Source: JAJZGK01 sp035538795 (GTDB lineage: Bacteria; Pseudomonadota; Alphaproteobacteria; Rhodospirillales; Magnetospirillaceae). From it: a stretch of 64,000 nt of DNA. Shown here piece by piece: positions 56,517 through 62,847 of the stretch. Both the position numbers and the translations under genes were made by a program. The DNA lies in the NCBI GenBank assembly GCA_035538795.1, contig DATLJS010000042.1, positions 62,001 to 126,000 on the forward strand, written 5' to 3'. The notes below the pieces were generated by a model that saw only the letters and a program-made list of their open reading frames with translations, ran no database searches and was not told where the DNA came from. Numbering within the stretch: the stretch's first letter is position 1; every line of letters starts with the position of its first letter.

Positions 56517-56531
56517 GAACGGGACAGGAAC
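56517..56531 (+). promoter_or_regulatory. LexA (SOS) box upstream of recA
   Basis: GAAC-GGGACAG-GAAC, an exact match to the alphaproteobacterial SOS motif GAAC-N7-GAAC. It lies 89-103 bp before the recA ATG, so recA should be repressed by LexA. Confidence 0.82.
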
Positions 56532-56619
56532 ATTCTCTCTTGCACAGCGGAACAAACGTGGTACGGTGACGACAGATTGCATCGCCCGCAGGACCGTGGA
56601 ATAAGAGGGGACCGCAACC

Positions 56620-57702
56620 ATGACACAGACCCAGACCGCGCTTCGGCTGGTGGATAAGGACACCATGGACAAGCAGAAAGCACTCGACGCCGCCCTGACC
56701 CAGATCGAACGGGCCTTCGGCAAAGGCTCCATCATGCGCATGGGCAGCCGCGAAGTGGTGGAGATCGAATCCATTTCCACCGGATCCCTGGGCCTTGACG
56801 TGGCGCTGGGCATCGGCGGCATGCCGCGCGGCCGCATCGTCGAAGTCTACGGCCCGGAAAGCTCGGGCAAGACCACCCTGGCGCTGCATGTGATCGCCGA
56901 AGCTCAAAAGAAAGGCGGCACCTGCGCCTTCGTCGACGCCGAGCACGCCCTTGACCCCATCTACGCCCGCAAGCTGGGCGTCAACCTGGACGAACTGCTG
57001 ATTTCTCAGCCCGACGCCGGAGAACAGGCGCTGGAAATCGCCGACACCCTGGTGCGGTCCGGCGCCGTCGATGTGCTGGTGGTGGATTCGGTGGCCGCCC
57101 TGGTGCCGCGCGCCGAACTCGAAGGCGAAATGGGCGATTCCCATGTCGGTCTGCAAGCCCGCCTGATGAGCCAGGCGCTGCGCAAGCTGACCGCCACCGT
57201 TTCCAAGTCCAACTGCATGGTCATCTTCATCAACCAGATCCGCATGAAGATCGGCGTCATGTTCGGCAATCCGGAAACCACCACCGGCGGCAACGCCCTG
57301 AAGTTCTACGCCTCGGTGCGTCTGGACATCCGCCGCATCGGCGCCATCAAGGACAAGGACGACATCGTCGGCAACCAGACCCGCGTCAAGGTGGTGAAGA
57401 ACAAGCTGGCTCCGCCTTTCAAGGTGGTTGAATTCGACATCATGTACGGCGAAGGCATTTCGAAGACCGGCGAATTGATCGACCTCGGCGTGAAGGCCGG
57501 CGTGGTGGAAAAGTCGGGCGCCTGGTTCTCGTACAATTCCCAGCGCATCGGCCAGGGCCGCGAGAACGCCAAAAATTTCCTGAAGGAAAATCCGGCGATC
57601 GCCGCCGAAATCGAAGCCGCCATCCGCCAGAACGCCGGCATCGTCGCCGACGCCCTGGCCGGCGGCCCCGGCGACCAGGACGGCAACCCCGTCGAAGAGT
57701 GA
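56620..57702 (+). CDS. recA: Recombinase RecA
   Basis: A 360-residue DNA strand-exchange ATPase and LexA co-protease. Walker A is GPESSGKTTLALH near residue 81; other marks are AFVDAEHALDPIYARKLGV, VLVVDSVAALVPRAELEGEMGDSHVGLQARLMSQALRKLT, loop L2 NQIRMKIGVMFGNPETTTGGNALKFYASVRLDIRR, and an acidic C-terminus. ATG 56620 or the in-frame ATG at 56665 could be used. An SOS box precedes it and a strong terminator follows. Confidence 0.98.
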   Translation: MTQTQTALRLVDKDTMDKQKALDAALTQIERAFGKGSIMRMGSREVVEIESISTGSLGLDVALGIGGMPRGRIVEVYGPESSGKTTLALHVIAEAQKKGGTCAFVDAEHALDPIYARKLGVNLDELLISQPDAGEQALEIADTLVRSGAVDVLVVDSVAALVPRAELEGEMGDSHVGLQARLMSQALRKLTATVSKSNCMVIFINQIRMKIGVMFGNPETTTGGNALKFYASVRLDIRRIGAIKDKDDIVGNQTRVKVVKNKLAPPFKVVEFDIMYGEGISKTGELIDLGVKAGVVEKSGAWFSYNSQRIGQGRENAKNFLKENPAIAAEIEAAIRQNAGIVADALAGGPGDQDGNPVEE

Positions 57703-57742
57703 TCCCCGGGCCGCGCCGCCGCCCTCAGGCGCCCCCGATAAG

Positions 57743-57770
57743 AAAGCCGGAGAGCCCCCTCTCCGGCTTT
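57743..57770 (+). terminator. Intrinsic terminator of recA
   Basis: Perfect 12 bp stem AAAGCCGGAGAG / CTCTCCGGCTTT with a CCCC loop; the right arm and the next base give four T. It starts 40 bp after the recA stop. Confidence 0.85.
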
Positions 57771-57840
57771 TCCCATGGTCATAGCCCGTTGAAGAATCGA
57801 CGGTTTCAAGACGTCATAGATCTTGTTGGAAGGCGCGCCT

Positions 57841-58083
57841 TACCCCTTGGCTCCAGGGCAGCAACCGAAAGGGTAGGGCCGACTTCTGAAGTTTATCAGG
57901 ACGCCGCCCGGCCCTATCAGTTCATTGATTTTAAACGATTCAAGAAATCACCCCTATCCTTAGGATAAGAGACGCAACCGTCTGGCAGGTTGCGGCTTCT
58001 GCGCTGCGGGATAACTATTCCCTCATGGACGCAGGGGATACACCCGAGACATTTCGGGTGTGGAAGCCACAGGGAGAATCATC
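57841..58083 (+). other. Structured intergenic region, possible RNA leader
   Basis: The 380 bp between recA and the next gene hold several nested inverted repeats on the plus strand: TAGGGCCG (57874-57881) with CGGCCCTA (57909-57916); TACCCCTT with AAAGGGTA just before; TATCC-TTA-GGATA (57955-57967); GCAACC with GGTTGC (57974-57992); and ACACCCGA with TCGGGTGT (58040-58061). The set could be a 5' leader of the gene at 58084 or an independent RNA. No known riboswitch or RNA family was recognised. Confidence 0.35.
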
Positions 58084-58563
58084 ATGATGAACCGGAAGAT
58101 CATGCATTTCGTCGATGCACTGGCCGCCACCGTGGGAGCCTTGATGCTTTTGGCCGGAGCCGGCATTTTCGACGCCGCCCAGGCCGCCAATCTTTCTGCA
58201 TCGCACGCCAGCGGCGCCCAGCCGGTTCTGCTGCTGCTCGGCGCCACCCTGGCCACCTTCCCCGGCACCCGCCGCGTCATGTGGCCCGGCCTGTTCAGCC
58301 ATCACGGTCTCAGCGAATGCCAGGACGTGGCGGAAGCGGTGCGCCGCGTCGGCCTGCAACAGCGGGTTCAGGCCGCCAACCTGTACATGAGTGATCTTTC
58401 CGACGAAGCCATCGGCCGCGCCTTCGGCAATGAAAAGGCTCTGCTCGACTGGTTCGGGCCGGCCTATGCCGATCCCAAGCTGCGTCACCAGATGACGCCG
58501 GAAATCCGCAGCCGCATCGAGACCTTGGCGCGCAGCCACAATTATCAGCTCGGCCACGCCTGA
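58084..58563 (+). CDS. Protein of unknown function with N-terminal signal or membrane segments
   Basis: A 159-residue protein; no family recognised. The N-terminus (MMNRKIMHFVDALAATVGALMLLAGAGIFDAAQAANL) could be a signal peptide with an AQA site, and a second hydrophobic stretch follows (QPVLLLLGATLATF). The rest is helical and soluble-looking (CQDVAEAVRRVGLQQRVQAANLYMSDLSDEAIGRAFGN). The ATG has AGGGAGAA upstream. A long, structured leader precedes it and a strong terminator follows, so it is a separate transcription unit. Confidence 0.75.
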   Translation: MMNRKIMHFVDALAATVGALMLLAGAGIFDAAQAANLSASHASGAQPVLLLLGATLATFPGTRRVMWPGLFSHHGLSECQDVAEAVRRVGLQQRVQAANLYMSDLSDEAIGRAFGNEKALLDWFGPAYADPKLRHQMTPEIRSRIETLARSHNYQLGHA

Positions 58564-58617
58564 GCTTAAACCTCCCCCACCCGTCGTCCGCGCCCCCCTT
58601 GCGGACGATGGAACTAG

Positions 58618-58647
58618 AAAGGCGGCCCATCCCCCCGGGCCGCCTTT
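58618..58647 (+). terminator. Intrinsic terminator after the gene at 58084
   Basis: Perfect 11 bp stem AAAGGCGGCCC / GGGCCGCCTTT with an 8-base loop, followed by CTTATTT. A second smaller hairpin (TCGTCCGC / GCGGACGA) sits between it and the stop codon. Confidence 0.8.
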
Positions 58648-58733
58648 CTTATTTCAGGCATTGTCGATGCCAAGAACCGCGCGGCATTTGCGCAGAGCCG
58701 TTCGATACGACGCCAAAGAGGCTACCAACAGCT

Positions 58734-59267
58734 TTAGTGGTGGGTCGCCTTGACCTCGATTTTACGCCGCGCCGGAGCCGGTTTGTCCAGCTTCGGAATG
58801 GTCAGACTGAGCACGCCCTTATCGAACGACGCGGTCACATGAGCCTCGTCCGCCGATTCGGGCAGGGTGAAGCTTCGGGTGAAGCTGCCCCATGTCCGCT
58901 CGGACACGTGATAATCTCCGCTCTTGTCCTCGCTTTCGGCTTTCTTTTCACCGCGAATGGTCAGGGTGCCCTCGCCGATGGAAATATCGATATCGGCTTC
59001 ATCAACCCCCGGCAATTCAGCCGTGATTTCAAAAACCTTGTCCAGTTCAACGACATCCATGCGCGGCATCATGGTGCCGGCCTTCATCAACCCGCCGGCG
59101 GAACGGAACGGGTCGAACGCGGCCAGACGCCGCCCGAAAGGGCTCAGCATCATGCTGTCGAACAAATGATCGAAATCATCCCGCAGGCCCAAAAAGCCGG
59201 TCGGGGTGGTGGGGGAAGGAGGCGTCACCTTCTCGGGTGTCTGCCCTTCCGTCTTCTTGACGTTCAT
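58734..59267 (-). CDS. Small heat-shock protein Hsp20
   Basis: A 177-residue alpha-crystallin-type holdase that keeps unfolding proteins soluble. The N-arm has DDFDHLFDSMMLSPFGRRLAAFDPF, and the crystallin domain runs from about 70 to 165 (PRMDVVELDKVFEITAELPGVDEADIDISIGEGTLTIRGEKKAE, SFTRSFTLPESADEAHVTASFDKGVLSLTIPK). The oligomerising IxI motif is not obvious in the short basic tail. The ATG at 59267 has GGGAG upstream. Its leader begins with a very stable hairpin and its promoter has an extended -10. Confidence 0.93.
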   Translation of the reverse strand: MNVKKTEGQTPEKVTPPSPTTPTGFLGLRDDFDHLFDSMMLSPFGRRLAAFDPFRSAGGLMKAGTMMPRMDVVELDKVFEITAELPGVDEADIDISIGEGTLTIRGEKKAESEDKSGDYHVSERTWGSFTRSFTLPESADEAHVTASFDKGVLSLTIPKLDKPAPARRKIEVKATHH

Positions 59268-59291
59268 GGCCAAACTCCCACACAAGGACGA

Positions 59292-59325
59292 ACAAACGTC
59301 GGCGGGGCATCCCGCCGACGTTTGT
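59292..59325 (-). promoter_or_regulatory. Perfect 15 bp inverted repeat at the start of the hsp20 mRNA
   Basis: ACAAACGTCGGCGGG, loop of four, CCCGCCGACGTTTGT. It lies directly downstream of the predicted extended -10, so the transcript would begin with this hairpin. It may stabilise the mRNA, act as an operator over the start site, or terminate readthrough from fliP, although no T-run follows. It is not a CIRCE element and does not include the ribosome-binding site. Confidence 0.6.
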
Positions 59326-59326
59326 C

Positions 59327-59335
59327 ATTATACCA
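59327..59335 (-). promoter_or_regulatory. Extended -10 promoter element of hsp20
   Basis: Minus strand TGG-TATAAT: a perfect -10 with the TGn extension. No good -35 is present 17 bp upstream. The predicted start is near 59320. Confidence 0.55.
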
Positions 59336-59356
59336 CAAATAATGGCGATATTGGAC

Positions 59357-60103
59357 TCAGCCGGGGCCGAAACTCTGCACCAGGGATCCGGCAATCAAAT
59401 ACCAGCCGTCCACCAGCACGAAGAAGATCAGCTTGAACGGCATGGAAATGCTGGCCGGGGGCAGCATCATCATACCCATGCTCATCAGCACCGACGCCAC
59501 CACCATGTCGATGATCAGAAAGGGCAGGAAGATGAGGAAGCCCATCTCGAACGCCCGGCGCATTTCGCTGATCATGAAGGCGGGAATCAACGCTTTCAGC
59601 GGCGTCTCCTCCGGCTTGGCTATTTCGGGCGCGCGGGACAGATCCAGGAACAGCTTCAGATCCTGCTCGCGGACCTGACGCATCATGAAGGCGTGGAACG
59701 GCTTGACGGCCTTGTCGAAGGCCGCCATCTCGTCGATGCGGTTCTCGATCAGCGGCTGGATGCCGTCGTTGTAGGCGGCCTCGAAGGTGGGCGCCATGAC
59801 AAAGCCGGTCAGAAACAGGGCCAGACTGACGATCACCATGTTGGGCGGGCTGGTTTGGGTGCCCAGGGCGTGACGGAGAAATCCCAGCACCACCACGATG
59901 CGGGTGAAGGACGTGATCATCACCAGAATCGAGGGAGCCAGACTGAGAACCGTCAGCAGGGCCACCAACTGAACGACGCGGCCCGTCGTCGAGGCTCCGT
60001 CGCCGAAATCCAGGGAGAACTGCTGGGCCACGGCCGGAACGGCGGCCAGCAAGGCCATGGACAAAACGGCGACGAAGGTCAAAGCCTTGTTGCGGCGGAT
60101 CAC
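59357..60103 (-). CDS. fliP: Flagellar export apparatus protein FliP
   Basis: A 248-residue membrane component of the export gate, which forms the FliP5-FliQ4-FliR1 complex. A signal peptide-like N-terminus (ALTFVAVLSMALLAAVPAVAQ) is followed by the conserved LLTVLSLAPSILVMITSFTRIVVVLGFLRHALGTQTSPPN, LKALIPAFMISEMRRAFEMGFLIFLPFLIIDMVVASVLMSMGMMMLPP and PFKLIFFVLVDGW. It overlaps fliO by 4 bp; fliQ does not follow in this window. Confidence 0.97.
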   Translation of the reverse strand: MIRRNKALTFVAVLSMALLAAVPAVAQQFSLDFGDGASTTGRVVQLVALLTVLSLAPSILVMITSFTRIVVVLGFLRHALGTQTSPPNMVIVSLALFLTGFVMAPTFEAAYNDGIQPLIENRIDEMAAFDKAVKPFHAFMMRQVREQDLKLFLDLSRAPEIAKPEETPLKALIPAFMISEMRRAFEMGFLIFLPFLIIDMVVASVLMSMGMMMLPPASISMPFKLIFFVLVDGWYLIAGSLVQSFGPG

Positions 60104-60393
60104 GGCTGTTGCTCCTTGATCTGTTCGGCTTCGGGCTCGCTGATGCGGCTCTCCACCACCAGTTCGGCGGCGCCTCCCACCAGCAGCAGATGTTCGACGC
60201 CGTCCCGGCGAACCAAGACCAGACGCCGGCGGTTGTCAAGGCCCAGGCTTTCCACCACAGCCAGGCGCCGGCCCTTGCGGCCCAACCGGCCGTGCCCCAA
60301 GCCGGCGCGGCGCGCCAGCCACGAAGCCGCGCCGATCAGCCCCAGCACGAAAACCAAAACCAGCACGGTGCGCAGATAAAGCGTCCAATCCAT
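60100..60393 (-). CDS. fliO: Flagellar protein FliO
   Basis: A 97-residue membrane protein that helps FliP assemble. One N-terminal membrane helix (LRTVLVLVFVLGLIGAASWLAR) is followed by a short basic cytosolic domain with the typical RRLAVVESLGLDNRRRLVLVRRDGVEHLLLVGG. Overlaps fliP by 4 bp (ATGA). Confidence 0.92.
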   Translation of the reverse strand: MDWTLYLRTVLVLVFVLGLIGAASWLARRAGLGHGRLGRKGRRLAVVESLGLDNRRRLVLVRRDGVEHLLLVGGAAELVVESRISEPEAEQIKEQQP

Positions 60394-60398
60394 GCCCG

Positions 60399-60689
60399 TC
60401 AGTCCTCCCGATCCATCTTATCGGCCATCTGGCGGATCTGATCGGCGATATCGTTGCCCAGACTGTCGAGACGGCGAATCAGGTCGGTCAATTCCTCCAG
60501 CAGCGAGCGGCCGTCCTCGCGGGGCATGGATTCCACGGCGGCGCAGATGGCGGCCACCCGTTCCTGAATGGCCGACAAATCCACCAGCGATCCCTTGGCC
60601 ATCAGCCGCCGGGCGGCCAGCACCAGCGAGGAAACCTTTTCCAGTTCCTGACGGGCGTCCTGCGCCGATTGCAGCGATGCGGGGCTCAT
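60399..60689 (-). CDS. Small helical protein between FlhX and FliO, unknown function
   Basis: A 96-residue, largely helical protein (LQSAQDARQELEKVSSLVLAARRLMAKGSLVDLSAIQERVAAICAAV, SLLEELTDLIRRLDSLGNDIADQI) without membrane segment or signal. The ATG at 60689 overlaps the stop of the FlhB-domain gene by 4 bp, and fliO starts 5 bp after its stop. The location and coiled-coil-like pattern suggest a flagellar chaperone or regulator, by inference only. Confidence 0.75.
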   Translation of the reverse strand: MSPASLQSAQDARQELEKVSSLVLAARRLMAKGSLVDLSAIQERVAAICAAVESMPREDGRSLLEELTDLIRRLDSLGNDIADQIRQMADKMDRED

Positions 60690-61027
60690 GACCGGCACTC
60701 TGGTTCGGGGATGGGCTGATTGTTGGCCCGATAGACATAGCCGAGAATTTCGGCCACCGCGATAAAGGCGCTCAAGGGGATCACGCTATCGATTTCCACT
60801 GCCGCCAAGATTTCCGCCAAATCGGGATCTTCGCGGACCTTAATGCCTTGGGCGAAGGCCAGTTCGATGATCTGCTGGGCGGTCTTGCCGCGACCGCTGG
60901 CGACCACCTTGGGTGCATCGTCGGATGTTCGGGGACGATAGGAAAGCGCGACGGCGATCTGCCGCACCGGGCTGTCGCCCGCACCGGACGGGGTTTCCTC
61001 GTCAAGGATGTCGATGCCGTCGTTCAC
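60686..61027 (-). CDS. FlhB C-terminal domain-like protein (FlhX)
   Basis: A 113-residue protein consisting of the cytosolic domain of the export switch FlhB without its membrane part: AVALSYRPRTSDDAPKVVASGRGKTAQQIIELAFAQGIKVREDPDLAEILAAVEIDSVIPLSAFIAVAEILGYVY. The self-cleaving NPTH motif is replaced (AVALSYRP), as in stand-alone FlhX proteins. In other bacteria FlhX can partly replace the FlhB C-domain. It leads FlhX-unknown-fliO-fliP, 84 bp after fliS. Confidence 0.88.
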   Translation of the reverse strand: MNDGIDILDEETPSGAGDSPVRQIAVALSYRPRTSDDAPKVVASGRGKTAQQIIELAFAQGIKVREDPDLAEILAAVEIDSVIPLSAFIAVAEILGYVYRANNQPIPEPECRS

Positions 61028-61111
61028 CGCACCGCAGCTCCCGCCAACGCCCGCCTGAATTCCTCAACGCCCGCTCGGACGGAGATTCCGCCCGAGGGAA
61101 CGGCCTCAGCC

Positions 61112-61495
61112 TTAGGACAGACTGGTGGGATTCAGCAGCGGCAGGCCGGCGATGGTGGCCCAGGCGTCGCGGGTTTCGGCGACGGCACCCACCAGACGCT
61201 GGCAGGCTTCGGCGCCGGTGGTCTTTCCCACCGAACGCAGCAGGGCGCGGCTGACGGCTTCGTACATGTCGCGCAGGGACTGAGCGGTCTTGCCGCCCTT
61301 TTCCATGTCCAGGCAGCGGTTCAAGCCGTCGATGATGCGCGTGGCGCTCATGACTTCGGTGAACTGGGTCTGATAATCGCCCGAGCTGGCTGCGACGCCG
61401 GCCTTGGTGATGTGCATCATGATGGTATCGTACAGCTTGACCACTGCGGTCGGCGACGCCTCAAGAGTGGCGCTGGAGGTGGAGGCGTTGGTCAT
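61112..61495 (-). CDS. fliS: Flagellin export chaperone FliS
   Basis: A 127-residue four-helix chaperone that caps the C-terminus of flagellin. Typical segments: PTAVVKLYDTIMMHITKAGVAASSGDYQTQFTEVMSATRIIDGLNRCLDMEKGGKTAQSLRDMYEAVSRALLRS. The usual LYDG is LYDT here. It lies downstream of flagellin on the same strand, separated by two terminators, so it probably has its own promoter. Confidence 0.88.
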   Translation of the reverse strand: MTNASTSSATLEASPTAVVKLYDTIMMHITKAGVAASSGDYQTQFTEVMSATRIIDGLNRCLDMEKGGKTAQSLRDMYEAVSRALLRSVGKTTGAEACQRLVGAVAETRDAWATIAGLPLLNPTSLS

Positions 61496-61582
61496 GGCAT
61501 CTGGCTCCCGTTCTTGCCCCGGACCGGAGATGCGAAGACACCTCTGGCAGGACGATCTTTGCGGATCATGCCAGACAGCCGC

Positions 61583-61597
61583 TTAACGAATTCCTAA
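61583..61597 (-). promoter_or_regulatory. Possible CtrA box upstream of fliS
   Basis: Minus strand TTAG-N7-TTAA, one mismatch from TTAA-N7-TTAA, 88-102 bp before the fliS start, which is about the same distance as the fliF box. Tentative. Confidence 0.3.
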
Positions 61598-61633
61598 GAG
61601 ACCGACGATTATGGTCGTTCTGGGCGTATCGAG

Positions 61634-61663
61634 AAAAAGCCGATGAAGAGACTTCATCGGCTT
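61634..61663 (-). terminator. Second intrinsic terminator downstream of flagellin
   Basis: Perfect 12 bp stem AAGCCGATGAAG / CTTCATCGGCTT with a 3-base loop; on the minus strand it is followed by TTTCTCG, giving five T in all. It lies between the orphan flagellin start and fliS. Confidence 0.85.
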
Positions 61664-61703
61664 CTCGGTAATCTCTGGCCTGTTACCAAGCCAGCGGCAG
61701 CTA

Positions 61704-61721
61704 AGGCATGCTTACCTCCTG
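61704..61721 (-). pseudogene. Orphan flagellin ribosome-binding site and start codon
   Basis: The minus strand carries CAGGAGGTAAGCATGCCT, an 18 bp exact copy of the flagellin translation start (62658-62675). Here the third codon is TAG, so only Met-Pro would be made. It sits between two terminators in the flagellin-fliS gap. Best explained as the remnant of a second flagellin copy lost by deletion. Confidence 0.6.
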
Positions 61722-61755
61722 CACCCGCGGCGACGGGCTTTCCAGAGAGGGATCG

Positions 61756-61785
61756 GGGAACGGGTGGTTGCAGCCACCCGTTCCC
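61756..61785 (-). terminator. Hairpin terminator of flagellin
   Basis: Perfect 12 bp stem GGGAACGGGTGG / CCACCCGTTCCC with a 6-base loop, 57 bp after the flagellin stop. No strong T-run follows on the minus strand, so it may mainly stabilise the flagellin mRNA. Confidence 0.65.
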
Positions 61786-61841
61786 TCCTCTTTCTCACGG
61801 CAGGCTCAGCATGCCCGGCATGTCATTGCCGAAAGCCGATT

Positions 61842-62663
61842 TTACGACTGGATCAGTTTCAGCAACTCGCTCGGCAGCGTCGATGCCTGAGTGAGAGCCG
61901 CAACCGCAGCCTGGGTCTTGACGTCGATGGACGACAACTGGGACTTAACCGAGGCAACGTCGGCATCCATGATGACAGACTGGGCGGAACTGATGTTCTG
62001 CACGTTGGTCTGAATATCCTGAAGACTGAAGTTGAACCGCGACTCGTAGGCACCGATCTTGGCGCGATCCTGCGAAACCGTGTTGATCGCGGAATTGAGC
62101 GCCGAGATGGCCGACATGGCGCTGCTCTGAGTCGAGACCGAACCGGTCACGCCCAGGCTGGCCAACGACACCGAACTGACGGTGACGCTGATGGTGTCGG
62201 CGCTGGTGGTGCCAACCAGGAACTTCACGCCCTGCAGGAACGAACCGGTCAGCACCGACTGACCCGCATAGCGGGTACTGCTGGCGATGCTGGTGATTTC
62301 GGCCTGAAGCTGCGTGTATTCCGTGTTGATGTCCTGCGAACGCTGGGTGTTGGTCACCTGGCCGGAAGCGGCTTCGGTGGCCAGCGACATCATGCGCTGC
62401 AGAATGTTGCTGATCTGAGCCAGGGCGCCGTCCGCCGTCTGCAGGATCGCCGAGCCCTGCTGAACGTTGGTGGAGTCCTGGGTATACGTCGTCACGCTGG
62501 CTTGCAGCTGCGTGCCGATGGCCAGACCCGCCGCGTCGTCGGATGCATTGACGATGCGGGAGCCGGAGGCCAGCTGAGCCAACTTACTCGCCTCATTCGA
62601 CGAGTTGTTGTTCAGGTAGTTCAATGCGGAGTTAGCCGCATTGTTGGTTGAGATGACAGGCAT
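61842..62663 (-). CDS. fliC: Flagellin
   Basis: A 273-residue filament protein. The N-terminal D0/D1 helices are clear: MPVISTNNAANSALNYLNNN, ASKLAQLASGSRIVNASDDAAGLAIGTQLQASV, GSAILQTADGALAQISNILQRMMSLATEAASG. The C-terminal helix is SRFNFSLQDIQTNVQNISSAQSVIMDADVASVKSQL. The middle is short, so outer domains D2/D3 are absent. The ATG at 62663 has GGAGG at ideal spacing. Export should use FliS (downstream); modification may use the divergent TPR gene. Confidence 0.95.
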   Translation of the reverse strand: MPVISTNNAANSALNYLNNNSSNEASKLAQLASGSRIVNASDDAAGLAIGTQLQASVTTYTQDSTNVQQGSAILQTADGALAQISNILQRMMSLATEAASGQVTNTQRSQDINTEYTQLQAEITSIASSTRYAGQSVLTGSFLQGVKFLVGTTSADTISVTVSSVSLASLGVTGSVSTQSSAMSAISALNSAINTVSQDRAKIGAYESRFNFSLQDIQTNVQNISSAQSVIMDADVASVKSQLSSIDVKTQAAVAALTQASTLPSELLKLIQS

Positions 62664-62847
62664 GCTTACCTCCTGTTTTTCGTGGCGGCATCCTTCCGGG
62701 ACGGGCCCGAAAATAACTTTGCTGCACACTCACCTGTTGGTACGCGCCGGTCGCAGAAATCAGGCGATTTTTTTATCTATCTCTTAAGAGCGGGCTTTGC
62801 CCCCGTCTCTCGACGGATGCCGCCCCCTGGCATAAGGTGAATCCGTC

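Noticed and set aside
62703..62727. Possible sigma-54 promoter upstream of flagellin (CAGGTGAGTGTGCAGCA)
   Set aside because: GG/GC spacing is correct but most other consensus bases differ. No clear sigma-28 site was found either, so the flagellin promoter is left open.
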